DNA of 64,000 nucleotides. It comes from Euclidia mi. Taxonomy: Eukaryota > Arthropoda > Insecta > Lepidoptera > Erebidae. The DNA lies in contig OX123192.2 in NCBI GenBank assembly GCA_944739405.2, forward strand, positions 46,056,486-46,120,485, read 5' to 3'. The position numbers and the translations under genes are program-made. Below, piece by piece: positions 45,519 through 54,974 of this stretch. The first letter of the stretch is position 1, and each line of letters begins with the position of its first letter. The notes beneath the pieces were generated by a model. The model was not told where the DNA came from. It was given only the letters and a program-made list of their open reading frames with translations, and made no database searches.

Positions 45519-45932
45519 CATCATCATCCTAGCGCTATTCCGGTTGCATCCAAGATTGGCACGCCTTGGAGCCCAAGGTCCGCTTACTGTTTTAACCACA
45601 TATGCCAGAATATCAACTTTTTCACAGAACGCCTGCCGTCTGACCTCCGCAACCCAAAGGGATAGCGATATTCCATGGTTTAGACCAGTATCAGTTTATT
45701 TGAGGGTACTGACTCCCCGTAACGACTGTCAAAGATCTTCATGACAGCCGGGACCGACGGTTTCACGTGCTCTCCAAAGCACGGGGCAAGCGATATTTAA
45801 CAATTTAATACACACTTAACTTCGAAAAGTCATTGGTGTGCGCCGTGGATTCGAACCCGATACCCTCTGCATGGCAGTCCGTTGGTGTCTCCACTAGGCT
45901 ATCACTGCCTCGACGACTCGACTCGCCTAGTC
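45519..45932 (-). mobile_element. SINE-D copy with 13-bp target-site duplication
   Basis: TAGTTTAATGAGT occurs at 45506-45518 and 45933-45945. The head at the right reversed gives GGCAGTGATAGCCTAGTGGA (A box) and GGGTTCGAATCC (B box); the tail at the left is CATCATCATCC. Full length, about 414 bp. Confidence 0.9.
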
Positions 45933-45945
45933 TAGTTTAATGAGT

Positions 45946-47187
45946 ATTAGTTTCATATTATACCAGGTAAACGACTCAACTCATAAGGATCATGTTATGC
46001 AGAACTAGTATATTAGTTGCTGATCAAAGAAATATTACGAGGAAATTTGTTACAGGAGTTTAGCCTCTGATGGTTGGAAATATTATAGGTATGATGTGTG
46101 GAGTTACAATAGCATAGAATATCGACTAGTTTTTGATTTCAATGCGTGACTATCTTCAATAAACGAGTTTGTAGAGCGTTGCTGCTTTACCTAAGCATTG
46201 ATGACTTTATCTATTTTAAAATATTATTTATACAAAGCCATCAAAATAAATATATTTTATAGCTAATAAAACCTACGCAGATTTTACAACGCAATGTAAT
46301 ATAATATATTTTACGAAATTACTTATTCCTCTTATTAAAACTTAATATATTGCATTCATGTTTAAACAAAATGTGAATGTTCGAAATAGAAATATTGTTT
46401 ATGATAAGTTAAATCGATTATATCATTTTAGTAGCGTGTTACTTTGTCTATTGTGAATTTTGACTATGGTAACACTATGGACTGTCAAATCATTCACTCT
46501 TTCGCGAATTGTATTGTGATTGAAGTGAGTTTGGAACCCTCGTGAAAGCCGCTTTAGGTCTATTTCCGGCATAGTGATAAAATTTGTGTACTTGTGTAAA
46601 ATCTTCCACTTGCATCGTGTTCTGAAGAATGACTCCGAGCTGGATCCTCTGGTAGCTAACTATAACGATTTCCTTATCATTTTGGCCGAAATTATGAGTG
46701 TAATCTTATAGGTCTACTCCCGAACATCATCAGAGAAGATCTCAGGTAAATTAAAATATAATCACTGTGCATTCACAGTATATAGTTTAGACCTTTGCCT
46801 TGTCATAGTCAGGTAGATGTAATACAAACTTCCACTGCGCACTCTGAACAATCCTATATTCTATTCCTATTCCTACCTGCCTAGGGCATCTCTGAACAGT
46901 GAATGCAAAAAATAATTTAAATATTTTTTTATATTTGAATTTTTAGCATAGTTCATTTAAATATTTATTTTTAAATTTGTTCTGCAAAATTATTAGAAAT
47001 CTTTTTTTCTCGAGTCGATGGTACAGAGATCAAATTTAATGGTACCAGCTCAGTATGTGTCCACAGCAACGGCACTGACGGTCGCTCGGCATAGATCGGT
47101 AGTATTTTATGATGAAGTATCCTAAACATCATTGGCAAAATGAACCCATCGACAACGCGCGTCCATCCACAGTTATCCATTATATAA
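45946..47187. other. spacer; possible untranslated exon near 46490-46745
   Basis: Mostly AT-rich. From 46490 (TCATTC, an Inr-like word) to 46745 (ATCTCAG before GTAAAT) the composition rises and could be a non-coding first exon, but there is no DPE at the right distance and only very short frames. I give this little weight. Confidence 0.25.
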
Positions 47188-47394
47188 TCTTAATATATAA
47201 AATCCTTGCGTTACTGACTGACTGACAGACACGCTACAGCCGAAACTACTGGTCGCAAGAAGCTGAAATTTAGCATGTATGTTCCTTGGCCACCGTAGGG
47301 GTGCACTAAGACGGGATTTCCCGAAATTCCCACGGGATCGGGCAAAACGGGAAATTCGAAAATATGTGCGTGCAAAGCCACTGGCGTCGACTAG
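47188..47394 (+). mobile_element. short non-autonomous Helitron, family 2
   Basis: TCTTAATATATAAAATCC start after A, CTAG end (47391-47394) before T. Internal GAAACTACTGGTCGCAAGAA and GGGGTGCACTAAGACGGG match the other copies. The duplicate segment 47400-47620 begins immediately after the CTAG end. Confidence 0.75.
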
Positions 47395-47399
47395 TGTTT

Positions 47400-47620
47400 A
47401 TATAATGGAGATATTTCTGTAGTGTTTATTTGGACAAAATACTTTTCCTGTTGCCGTTACTATAATAGACACGTTCGCAATGTTTATATTCAATTGGAGT
47501 TCCTTTGGGACTGTACATAAACTACTTTGACGTATAATAAGAAAATACGCCGTTAAAGTTTTTGGGAATTTTCGAAAAGGTTTATGCTAAAACAGACCGA
47601 TGCCGGAAAATAGTAAAGTA
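47400..47620. repeat. inverted duplicate of 38775-38995
   Basis: Reads GGAGATATTTCTGTAGTGTT, ACTTTTCCTGTTGCCGTTAC, ACACGTTCGCAATGTTTATA, the reverse of the other copy. Adjacent to a Helitron, which may have caught or moved it. Confidence 0.7.
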
Positions 47621-47689
47621 GTTTACATAATAAAGAAAATAAAAAGTAAAGCAATAATAATAAAAGCAATAAAAACAAATCGTAAAAGT

Positions 47690-47810
47690 AACGTGCGTGT
47701 GTGTGCGCGTGTGCACACATCTCATACACACACATATACGTGTGTATGTGTGTGTGAGATTTGCGTGCGTGCGTGCTTATGCGTGTGTGAGTGTGTGTGT
47801 TACGTCACGT
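47690..47810. repeat. GT/CA microsatellite
   Basis: Alternating TG-rich and CA-rich runs, including an inverted part (ATCTCATACACACAC ... GTGTGTGTGAGAT). Open frames across it are artefacts. Confidence 0.9.
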
Positions 47811-47814
47811 TGGC

Positions 47815-48004
47815 ATCGCTGGCGTCGTTCTCCGTCTCTCTTGCTCTCGCAGTTAAGATACAATCGAGGAACATTCGTCTCTCTTGCTCTCGTAGAAACA
47901 GCTATGACAGCGTGACTCCCACGCTACCTAGCGGCAATTTCATCACAGAAAGTTTGTCTTCAGAGCGCCCATAGGAAATGCTCCTCTATGTAAATATCTG
48001 AGCT
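47815..48004. mobile_element. Repeat E copy 2
   Basis: Reverse of 33640-33850: TGGCGTCGTT, TCTCTTGCTCTCGCAGTTAA, TCTCTTGCTCTCGTAG, AGCGGCAATTT, GAAAGTTTGTCTTCAGAGCG, CTATGTAAATATCTGAGCTC. Only one terminal repeat is seen in this copy. Confidence 0.65.
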
Positions 48005-48308
48005 CCTTGATAATATTGAAATCCAAATGTCAAATAATCGTCAATCGTCCACGTCCGTTTTATTTACCTAGCATTATGACGTCAAAATTTTACGGACAGC
48101 GTTTTCGCGGGCATAAAAATAGTTTAAACTATAACATAGTTTTTTGCCAAGAAAGCATATTTATTTCGCCGAAGTATTTTTTCTGTGGCTTTTTACTACG
48201 AACTCAATATTTTAAAGTACTTTGTCAAACAGAGTAGAATACCCTATTCGAATGACGTATAACACTTTCCTCAACACTTATTTATATCGATTACAATGAT
48301 TTTTAAAA

Positions 48309-48503
48309 ATGTTATACTTCGACAGACGTCTTACTATGTTGAAGCGCGCGAGGGGGAGATTTTGTAACAGTAGTAGGACGCTACAGAAGCGTGCAAAATC
48401 CGAAGAAAATAAAATACAAACTGTCCGCCGAAAGATATACGCGGGCGAAATGGACAAGGAAATATTTGTACAAATAATTCGATTGAGGTGGTCAACAGGT
48501 TAA
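48309..48503 (+). pseudogene. conserved C-terminal ORF fragment in duplicated segment
   Basis: 64 codons ending EENKIQTVRRKIYAGEMDKE, IFVQIIRLRWSTG, stop. The inverted copy near 38040-37940 (minus) gives ENKIQTVRQNNVSEMDAIIF, VQIIRLRRSTG, stop. Both keep the same reading frame and stop, so this is probably the end of a real protein family, perhaps from a transposon. I do not recognise it. No catalytic motif is visible. Confidence 0.4.
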
Positions 48504-48700
48504 TGCGAACATGAAAAAATTAAGATACTTTTCCTTAAGAAGAAGATATCCGGTATTATTTCTACTGTCGATCTATAAATAGATCTGTTTCTCAGAGGAT
48601 TGGACAACTTATGAAAATAACTACTGTTTTCTTAATTTATCGATAGTTTTATTCGTCTGTTGATTCTGGATAGCTTCTAAAACGGCAAGATAAGAAGATT
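48390..48700. repeat. inverted duplicate of 37720-38060
   Basis: Matches the other copy in reverse through the ORF end, GATACTTTTCCTTAAGAAG, GATCTATAAATAGATCTGTT, TCTCAGAGGATTGGACAACT and AACTATCGATAA-like sequence. Confidence 0.65.
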
Positions 48701-48892
48701 AAGCAGTAAAAGAAATTATAAGTTTATTGTTTTTGTTGATTCGTTTTTCACTGATTACTTTTAAAATCGTGGCGCTTAAATTATTTAGTTTTTATGATTT
48801 ATCCTAGAATGCATATTTACGGAATTAGAGAGTATTTCTAAAACGCACTCGTTATAATGTAAAATTCTTGCACCATATAGAGCTTCAGAAAG

Positions 48893-49263
48893 GGCAGCGA
48901 TAGCCTAGTGGAGATTCCAAACATGCAAAGAGTATAAGGTTCCAATCCACAAAATCCACAACGCGCACCAATGACTATTCGGAGTTATGTGCGTATTGAA
49001 TTGTAAATCATCGCTTGCCCCGTGCCTTGGAGAGTACGTTAAGCCGCCGGTCCCGGCTGTCATGAAGATCTTTTACAGACGTGATAGGGAGTCAATACCT
49101 ATGAGTAAACTGACACTAGACTAAACCATGGAATTTAGCTATCCCTCTGGGTTGCGGAGGTCAGACAGGCAGTCGCTCTGTGGAAAAGCTAATATTTAGT
49201 CAATCCGGTTAGACTAGAAAAAGGCGGGTTCAGACTGAGATAATGCTAGGAGGACGATGATGG
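48893..49263 (+). mobile_element. SINE-D copy with 12-bp target-site duplication
   Basis: Flanked by AGCTTCAGAAAG (48881-48892) and AGCTCCAGAAAG (49264-49275), one mismatch. Head GGCAGCGATAGCCTAGTGGA, degraded B box GGTTCCAATCC, body GGTCCCGGCTGTCATGAAGA, tail GACGATGATG. Confidence 0.85.
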
Positions 49264-49288
49264 AGCTCCAGAAAGAGTAGAATTTATA

Positions 49289-49508
49289 ACTGCACGGTGG
49301 GCGTAGTAGTTTAAGCGGCCACTTCGCCGCTTAGCATTGCGCCAAGTGTTATGGGTTTGCTTCTCTCGTGTGAGACAGGCGACACTTTGTGTGATCCATA
49401 AATTGTTGTTTCGAGTCTGGGTGTTCATGGTGTCCGTTAGTTGTATTTTTGTAAAATCCCCTGCGACACAGGATATATTCCTAGTGTGGGAGTTGTCTAA
49501 AAATAAAC
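49289..49508 (+). mobile_element. SINE-B copy
   Basis: ACTGCACGGTGGGCGTAGTA start, body GAGACAGGCGACACTTTGTG, GTCTGGGTGTTCATGG, TGCGACACAGGATAT, ending GGGAGTTGTC. Immediately downstream of the SINE-D. Confidence 0.8.
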
Positions 49509-49559
49509 TAAGATAATTTATAACATAATGCTATGTCTGATATGTCGACTCCGGTCATA

Positions 49560-49785
49560 CGCACCACTTCTCGTCCCAAACTAAGCAAAAGTTGTACTAT
49601 GGGTACTAGATAATGGATGAACATACAAAATATAGATATACTTTTTCTTTGGAAAAACTTACACTCAGACTAAGACAAACATTCATGTTCATCCATGCAC
49701 ACAAATATTTGATTTGAGCGAGAATCAAACCCGCGACATCCAACGTGGTAGGTAGTTGATTACACTACCCTCTAAACAAATAGAA
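49560..49785 (-). mobile_element. SINE-C copy, full length
   Basis: TTCTCGTCCCAAACTAAGCA at the left, CACTCAGACTAAGACAAACA in the body, GAGCGAGAATCAAACCCGCG (B box complement) and ACACTACCCTCTAAAC at the head. Confidence 0.7.
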
Positions 49786-49855
49786 AGTGTTGACATTTCC
49801 CAACCGATAGCGTGTAATAATTATGGTGTCGCGGATTTTGAGCACTTGGCACACA

Positions 49856-50280
49856 ATTTCATAAGTTAGGTTTAAATAAAGTTGATTTTCCGCTAAATTC
49901 AAGAATAGATCTTTAGATGGATTTGGAGATTTTAGATACTTATCGGTCATTTTATTCAGCGGTAAATCAACTTTATTTAAACCTAAGTTATGAAACTGGC
50001 CGTAAAAATTTAATAAATAAAGCTACAATTTTCAGCAGATTTTATATTTCATGTACAACCCGTTCTACTAAAAATATATCTCGTCGTATCGTACATTTCT
50101 AAACCGCAATATTTTTTTCATTGCGGTCTGGTGACGTGCATTGCACAGTTGTGGCTATTTTGCTTTAAAATAGAAAAATAGGACATAATAATATAAAATT
50201 GCCGACATAATAATAATATATAGGTTACATTGTATTACATATATTGGTTTATCCCTGGGATTAGTGGAAAGGTAGAATAA
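49856..50280. repeat. Repeat F copy 2 with added inverted repeat
   Basis: TTTCATAAGTTAGGTTTAAA (49857 on) and its inverse (49958-49996) form 38-bp arms with two mismatches around a 63-bp loop. From 49970 to 50280 it matches Repeat F at 40480-40800. That copy holds only one of the arms. Confidence 0.65.
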
Positions 50281-50735
50281 CAAAAAAGAGTTTTATTTGT
50301 TAAGTGTATCTTTGGTCGATTGGAATCTAAACTATAAAAAAAATCATAAAAGCTTTCCAGTTCCATTTCTTTAGAGGATATTTGAAAAAGCAAGGTTAAG
50401 TTTGAACGGAGTCATTAATAATTTTAATGCAAGATTTTGTCAACATCAGATTGACTGTTACTATTTAACCTAATTTTATCAAGTAGGTACCTATTTGAAA
50501 AAAATACCCTAAATTCGACCACAGTTATTTTCATGCAAAACTTTATTAAACTCATATTTAGGATTTCGTCGTAAAAGTACCTACCATACCTACAGACATG
50601 CAAACTCGCTTTTAAATTATTACCACGGATTTGTTTTCTTCTTTACAAAGGAAGCGTGAACCACCAGGAATATGTATAGACACCACCAAATGCCAAGAAA
50701 AAGTAAAATAAAATAACATAAAAACATTTTTTATG
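50281..50735. other. spacer, nothing recognised
   Basis: No feature supported. Confidence 0.4.
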
Positions 50736-50739
50736 TTAA

Positions 50740-53659
50740 GGCGAGGTTGCAGTACAGTGCGTAGCTCGACCTCACCCCCCGCAAAAACAAAACCACGGCA
50801 GTGGCGTCAGCGAGTGAGCGGGGAGAGGGGAGGGGGCGTTTCGTGTGTGCGTGTGCCACAGCGCAGCGTAAAAAAACCGTAGATGAGTTATGCGAACTTC
50901 AAAAGTGGCACATTAAAAACAGGCTAAATGTCTCATTTGGCTTTAGTCGCGTACGCACTGCGGTCGGAAGCGCTCGCTCTTTTACTCGCGTGTGTGTACG
51001 TTACATTTGAAAATGTCGTCGTGTGTAATGAGATTTTGCACAAACTATAGTAGGAAAATGACTAAAAGTTATGGAATCACTTTTTATTCATGAGTATTAC
51101 AATATTACAACGTTTTATTTACAATTTATAATATATTCAGTATCACAATAATAGAGTGAATAAAAAAATTGGCATTTAGCGAGTGTAAAAGAGAAGCAGT
51201 ATTGTGCGTGTTCAAAGACTAAAAAACAAAGTATCCAGATAGGACATTCGTAATAATAAAATACTGATGTTTTTGTCAAGTAATAAAAGTGATTTGAGGC
51301 TGAATCAACACAATATATTATTACTATAGAAATACAAAATCATACGTAAGTTACAAACATTGACGGATGTTCAAAGTCCATTCACTTGTTCTTGTTTTTC
51401 TCCTTTTAGTATTAAACAAGTAAGTAGATTGTACTGCACAGTTTTCGCTGCCGACCCACCGTACCGCTGGCAGTACCCCTGGGGGTAAGGTGGGTCTTTC
51501 TAAGCTTAACCGTACTCCCAGATAATATTGTTGTGTAATTAGTTTATTAATTTCAGTTCGTTAATTTCAAGTTCTACTATTTTGTGGGATCATTCCCAGT
51601 ATAGTAGTAGTATTGAACAATTCTATGATAGAACTGTCCTAATTCTATTAGCACAACTTGATGAGGAGATCAGAACTAATGGGATAAGTAATAGGAAATG
51701 TCACAGTCTAGTTCTATGTATGTTTTTACAAGGGTATTCAATAGAACTACTGCGAAAGATCTACGGATCACTACGGTGTCACGACATCGCGCTCATATAT
51801 CCGAATGAATATGTTTTGTAGACGTTCATTTGTTTAATGTGTAAAACAAATGAACGTCTACAAAACAAATGACTTACAGAAAGTGATCAGCTATCGATAG
51901 TGATTGCCGAAAACAGGTGCATGCGATTTTCAACCTAATTGACATTAGTCAGAATTTATAATTTTATTCCCCTTATATTGCTAGAAAGCGAGAAAAAGCA
52001 AAAAAAAAAGTTTGTCATGAATTGTCAATAAGGTCGAAAATCGCATGCACCTGTTTTTTGCAATCACTATCGATAGCTGATCACTTTCTGGTAGTCATTT
52101 GTTTTGTAGACGTTCATTTGTTTTGTAGACGTTCAATTGTTTTGTAGACGTTCATTCGTTTAACACATTTTTATACATATATATTTATTCGGATATGTGA
52201 GCGCGATGTTGTGACACTACCCTTGCAAAACATACATAGAACTAGTGGTAAATTTCCTATAACTGTTCCCATTAGTTCTATTCTTCTCATCAAGTTGTGC
52301 AAATAGAACTAGTGGGAAAAAAGTCTCACTAGTTCTATCATAGAACTGTTCAATAGAACTAGTGGGAATGATTCGACAGCGCAAGGATGATGATGATGAC
52401 GGGTCTTCAACAGTACCACAGATTATACCTATAATATACAAAGCATTATAACCATTAGCAGTAATACCTACACGTTTTATTCTCTAATTTATCTCCTTGT
52501 TGCACTATATCATCGTACTAGCGCTTGTCTTCGCTTGTCTAAAAATACAAAAACGTAAGTAGTAAGTCATTATCATACGAGAGATAACACTGTCCAGTTT
52601 AATGTCCACGTAGCACGTTGGTATAACACTACGAGCATTTCAGCCAGGAGTATGGTTAAGCTTTAAAAGACCCACCGTACCCCCAGGGGTATTGCCAGGG
52701 CTACGGTGGGTCCGCAGCGCACAGTTTTTATATTAACGTACTGTTTTAGGTTTCCATTGAATGAAATGAGAAGAATAAAATGTACTTTTTTAATAAATGT
52801 TATAAATAAATCACATCGACTTTTTATTTCCCTACCTTAACTTACCTTGAATTAATCAAATTTACTTTGAGGCGAATTGAATTTACTCAAGACAGACGAA
52901 GTGATCATGTCGCATCTGAGTCAAATTATTGTTTGTGAAACGGTCAGCATGATGTCACAATGCGCGTCGGTCCAGAGAGTATATGTTTATCTCTATTTCG
53001 CGCTTGCGATTAGATGTGCTATCTCACTTACACTTCTTATCTAATTCTTAGTGTGTCGTTTTGACATATTTATATTAGTGTGTATACGCTTTTCGCGATG
53101 CGTGCCACTCCCTCCGTCATGTTACCTTGTCAGTAACCTGTCTACGGTTTCTTACTAGTATGTCTATGGTTTGAACGATTGAGTTTGGAATACGAATTAC
53201 TTTGTACTTTTGCGAAAACGTACATGCGGGGGTGGAGGGGGATTTTGCGGAGCAACGACGTACGTCCGCCCTCAATCACGCCTAGACAGGCACTGATGAT
53301 CGGCCGGCGAGCGATATAATGCCAACATTTTGACTATTTTTTTTCTTGGAGAAAAATGATAACGAAATTACAAAATCTGTTTTTACCATTTATTTTAAAA
53401 TAAAGAGCTGTTTCTATTGATAATACTTTCATATAAATTCATTATGGAATCTCTAAGCAGTACACGTTTAAAATTGTGATTTAGTGCCATGTTTGACATT
53501 TTTTTTTATCGAGCCAATCATTCCAAATCGTGTTTCTATCTTTACGATTTACTAGAAGATATGTTCAACTTTTGTACTTTAATTTTTATTCATTAAAAAT
53601 ATCATAGTTCATGTGACTTTCAGACGTTCAAAAATCTTAAAAAGTACTGCAACCTCGCC
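50740..53659. mobile_element. 2.9-kb TTAA-flanked element, perfect 16-bp terminal repeats
   Basis: TTAA at 50736-50739 and 53660-53663. Termini GGCGAGGTTGCAGTAC are perfect inverted repeats of 16 bp (50740-50755 / 53644-53659). TTAA targeting suggests the piggyBac superfamily, but the ends lack CCCTAG. No transposase frame is visible; the 69-codon frame at 50801-51010 is GC-rich and motif-free. The centre holds a nested inverted-repeat complex at 51437-52725. Confidence 0.75.
51437..52725. mobile_element. nested large inverted-repeat complex
   Basis: Outer pair 51437-51520 / 52645-52725 (CAGTTTTCGCTGCCGACCCA and TACCCCTGGGGGTA motifs). Middle pair about 51583-51815 / 52165-52385, over 200 bp each, carrying AGTTCTAT words. 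Inner pair 51876-51931 / 52035-52090 (AGAAAGTGATCAGCTATCGA through ACAGGTGCATGCGATTTTC). A 20-bp unit TTTTGTAGACGTTCATTTGT repeats three times at 52098-52160 and once on each arm of a 22-bp hairpin at 51814-51865. Confidence 0.75.
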
Positions 53660-53852
53660 TTAAATGGTTTTGTTACAATAAAAAAATATGTAGTTAGTTA
53701 TGTTCTAAAAGCTAAAAAAATATTTGGTAAGTCATAGCTATCAGATCGCACCAATGTTCTCATCAATCTGGGGTATTGAAAAAACATACTTTAATAGTAA
53801 ACAATACTAAAAATAAGAAAATAAATATTTTATCGTCAAAATGCGTAGTTTT

Positions 53853-54246
53853 TGACCGTGTGGTTGACGGCATAGAATACAAGTGTCACCACCCCCTATC
53901 TTCCCGTGGGTGTCGTAAGAGGCGACTAAGGGATAACACGATGCAAATACCATCTTGGCGTAGAGACGGAAAACTCGACATCAAACCCTATACGACTGCC
54001 TTGTTGGTCTCGCGGCATAAATGTGCGCGTGGGATCGGGAGGTCCCGGGTTCGATTCCTGGGCCGGGCAGTGTTATTGGGTTTTTCTGTCAAGAAATTCT
54101 CAGTAGCTGCACGGAGTCTGGAAATGTGCCCGGTACGGCAATAGGCTCGCCCCTTATTACGTGGGACTAAAGTATATCTGGCGAAAAGTGGGTGTAGAAA
54201 TACACCTCTGCCTACCCCTTCGGGGATAAAAGGCGTGACGTTATGT
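53853..54246 (+). mobile_element. SINE-A, full length, 12-bp target-site duplication
   Basis: Perfect direct repeat ATGCGTAGTTTT at 53841-53852 and 54247-54258 defines the unit: 394 bp including a 5' part (TGACCGTGTGGTTGACGGCA...), a tRNA-like centre (TTGGTCTCGCGGCATAAATG, B box GGTTCGATTCC), a body and the tail CCTACCCCTTCGGGGATAAA, AGGCGTGACG. The copy at 12057 shares the full plan. Both pieces therefore move as one composite SINE. Confidence 0.9.
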
Positions 54247-54287
54247 ATGCGTAGTTTTAAGACTCAAGCTCAAGCTTTAGCACCCAC

Positions 54288-54940
54288 CCCGTGGGATGTC
54301 CACCTTGTCGTGGTGAGGGGGCTCAGTAACCGTGGCTTGGGCACCCGCGGTGAAGCTAAGAGAGATCCCGGGAGTGGACGCTCGGCGTGAGATTGGAGGG
54401 GACTGCGCAGGACGCGTCCAAAGGTGTGGGTGCGGGGGACAGTTCTGTCTGTCCCTTCCAGTCGGGCGCGGTCGCGGGAGGAGAGGCGTGTCGGTGTTGC
54501 GTTGCCGCGCGCCCTATCTTCCACGACCAAGCGGGGGCGCACCATTGTTGCGTCGCGGTGGGGCCGCAGAGGAAGAGGAGATGCGGTGGTGCCAGGTTGC
54601 CGTCCTCCTTATCCTCTGCAGCCGCTGGGTGTTTTGGTTGCGGAGCCCAACACCTTCATCCGCCACCAAGGGGGTTTTGTTCGGGGCCCGCCTGACCATC
54701 TGGCGGGCCAATACCCGTCAGGGGGTTGCGACGAATGCTTCGGCGATACCCGACCCTCCGACACACGGGTACATGAGGAACACGGGTTGGGTTTTAGTTA
54801 GTAAGAGTTTGACAGTCCCCTTCGCCCTAAAAAAAAAAAACCCCTATAAAAATCCTCATGGAGTCCCTCCGAGCTCCGCCCTGGGGGAAGCTCGGAGGGA
54901 CTCCATGAGGATTTTCCAACCCGACACCAAATAAAAAAAA
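54288..54940 (+). mobile_element. 653-bp A-tailed retroposon with 13-bp target-site duplication
   Basis: CTTTAGCACCCAC at 54275-54287 and 54941-54953 flank a GC-rich body that begins CCCGTGGGATGTCCACCTTG and ends AAATAAAAAAAA. These are marks of LINE-driven retroposition. The clade is unknown. Near the end lies a perfect 27-bp inverted repeat (54849-54875 / 54889-54915). A 200-codon frame covers it (54332-54934), but overlapping frames in several phases and a runaway composition make it unconvincing as a gene. Confidence 0.8.
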
Positions 54941-54974
54941 CTTTAGCACCCACGCTTTTTAATGAAAATGTTTT

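Noticed and set aside
46490..46745. Host gene first exon
   Set aside because: An Inr-like word and a GTAAAT donor exist, but there is no DPE at +28, no ORF and no repeat-free support.
47600..47974. 124-codon ORF
   Set aside because: Runs through a GT/CA microsatellite and Repeat E; no coding features.
54332..54934. 200-codon GC-rich protein
   Set aside because: Several overlapping frames on both strands are equally open; the region is a retroposon with flanking duplication and no recognisable domain.
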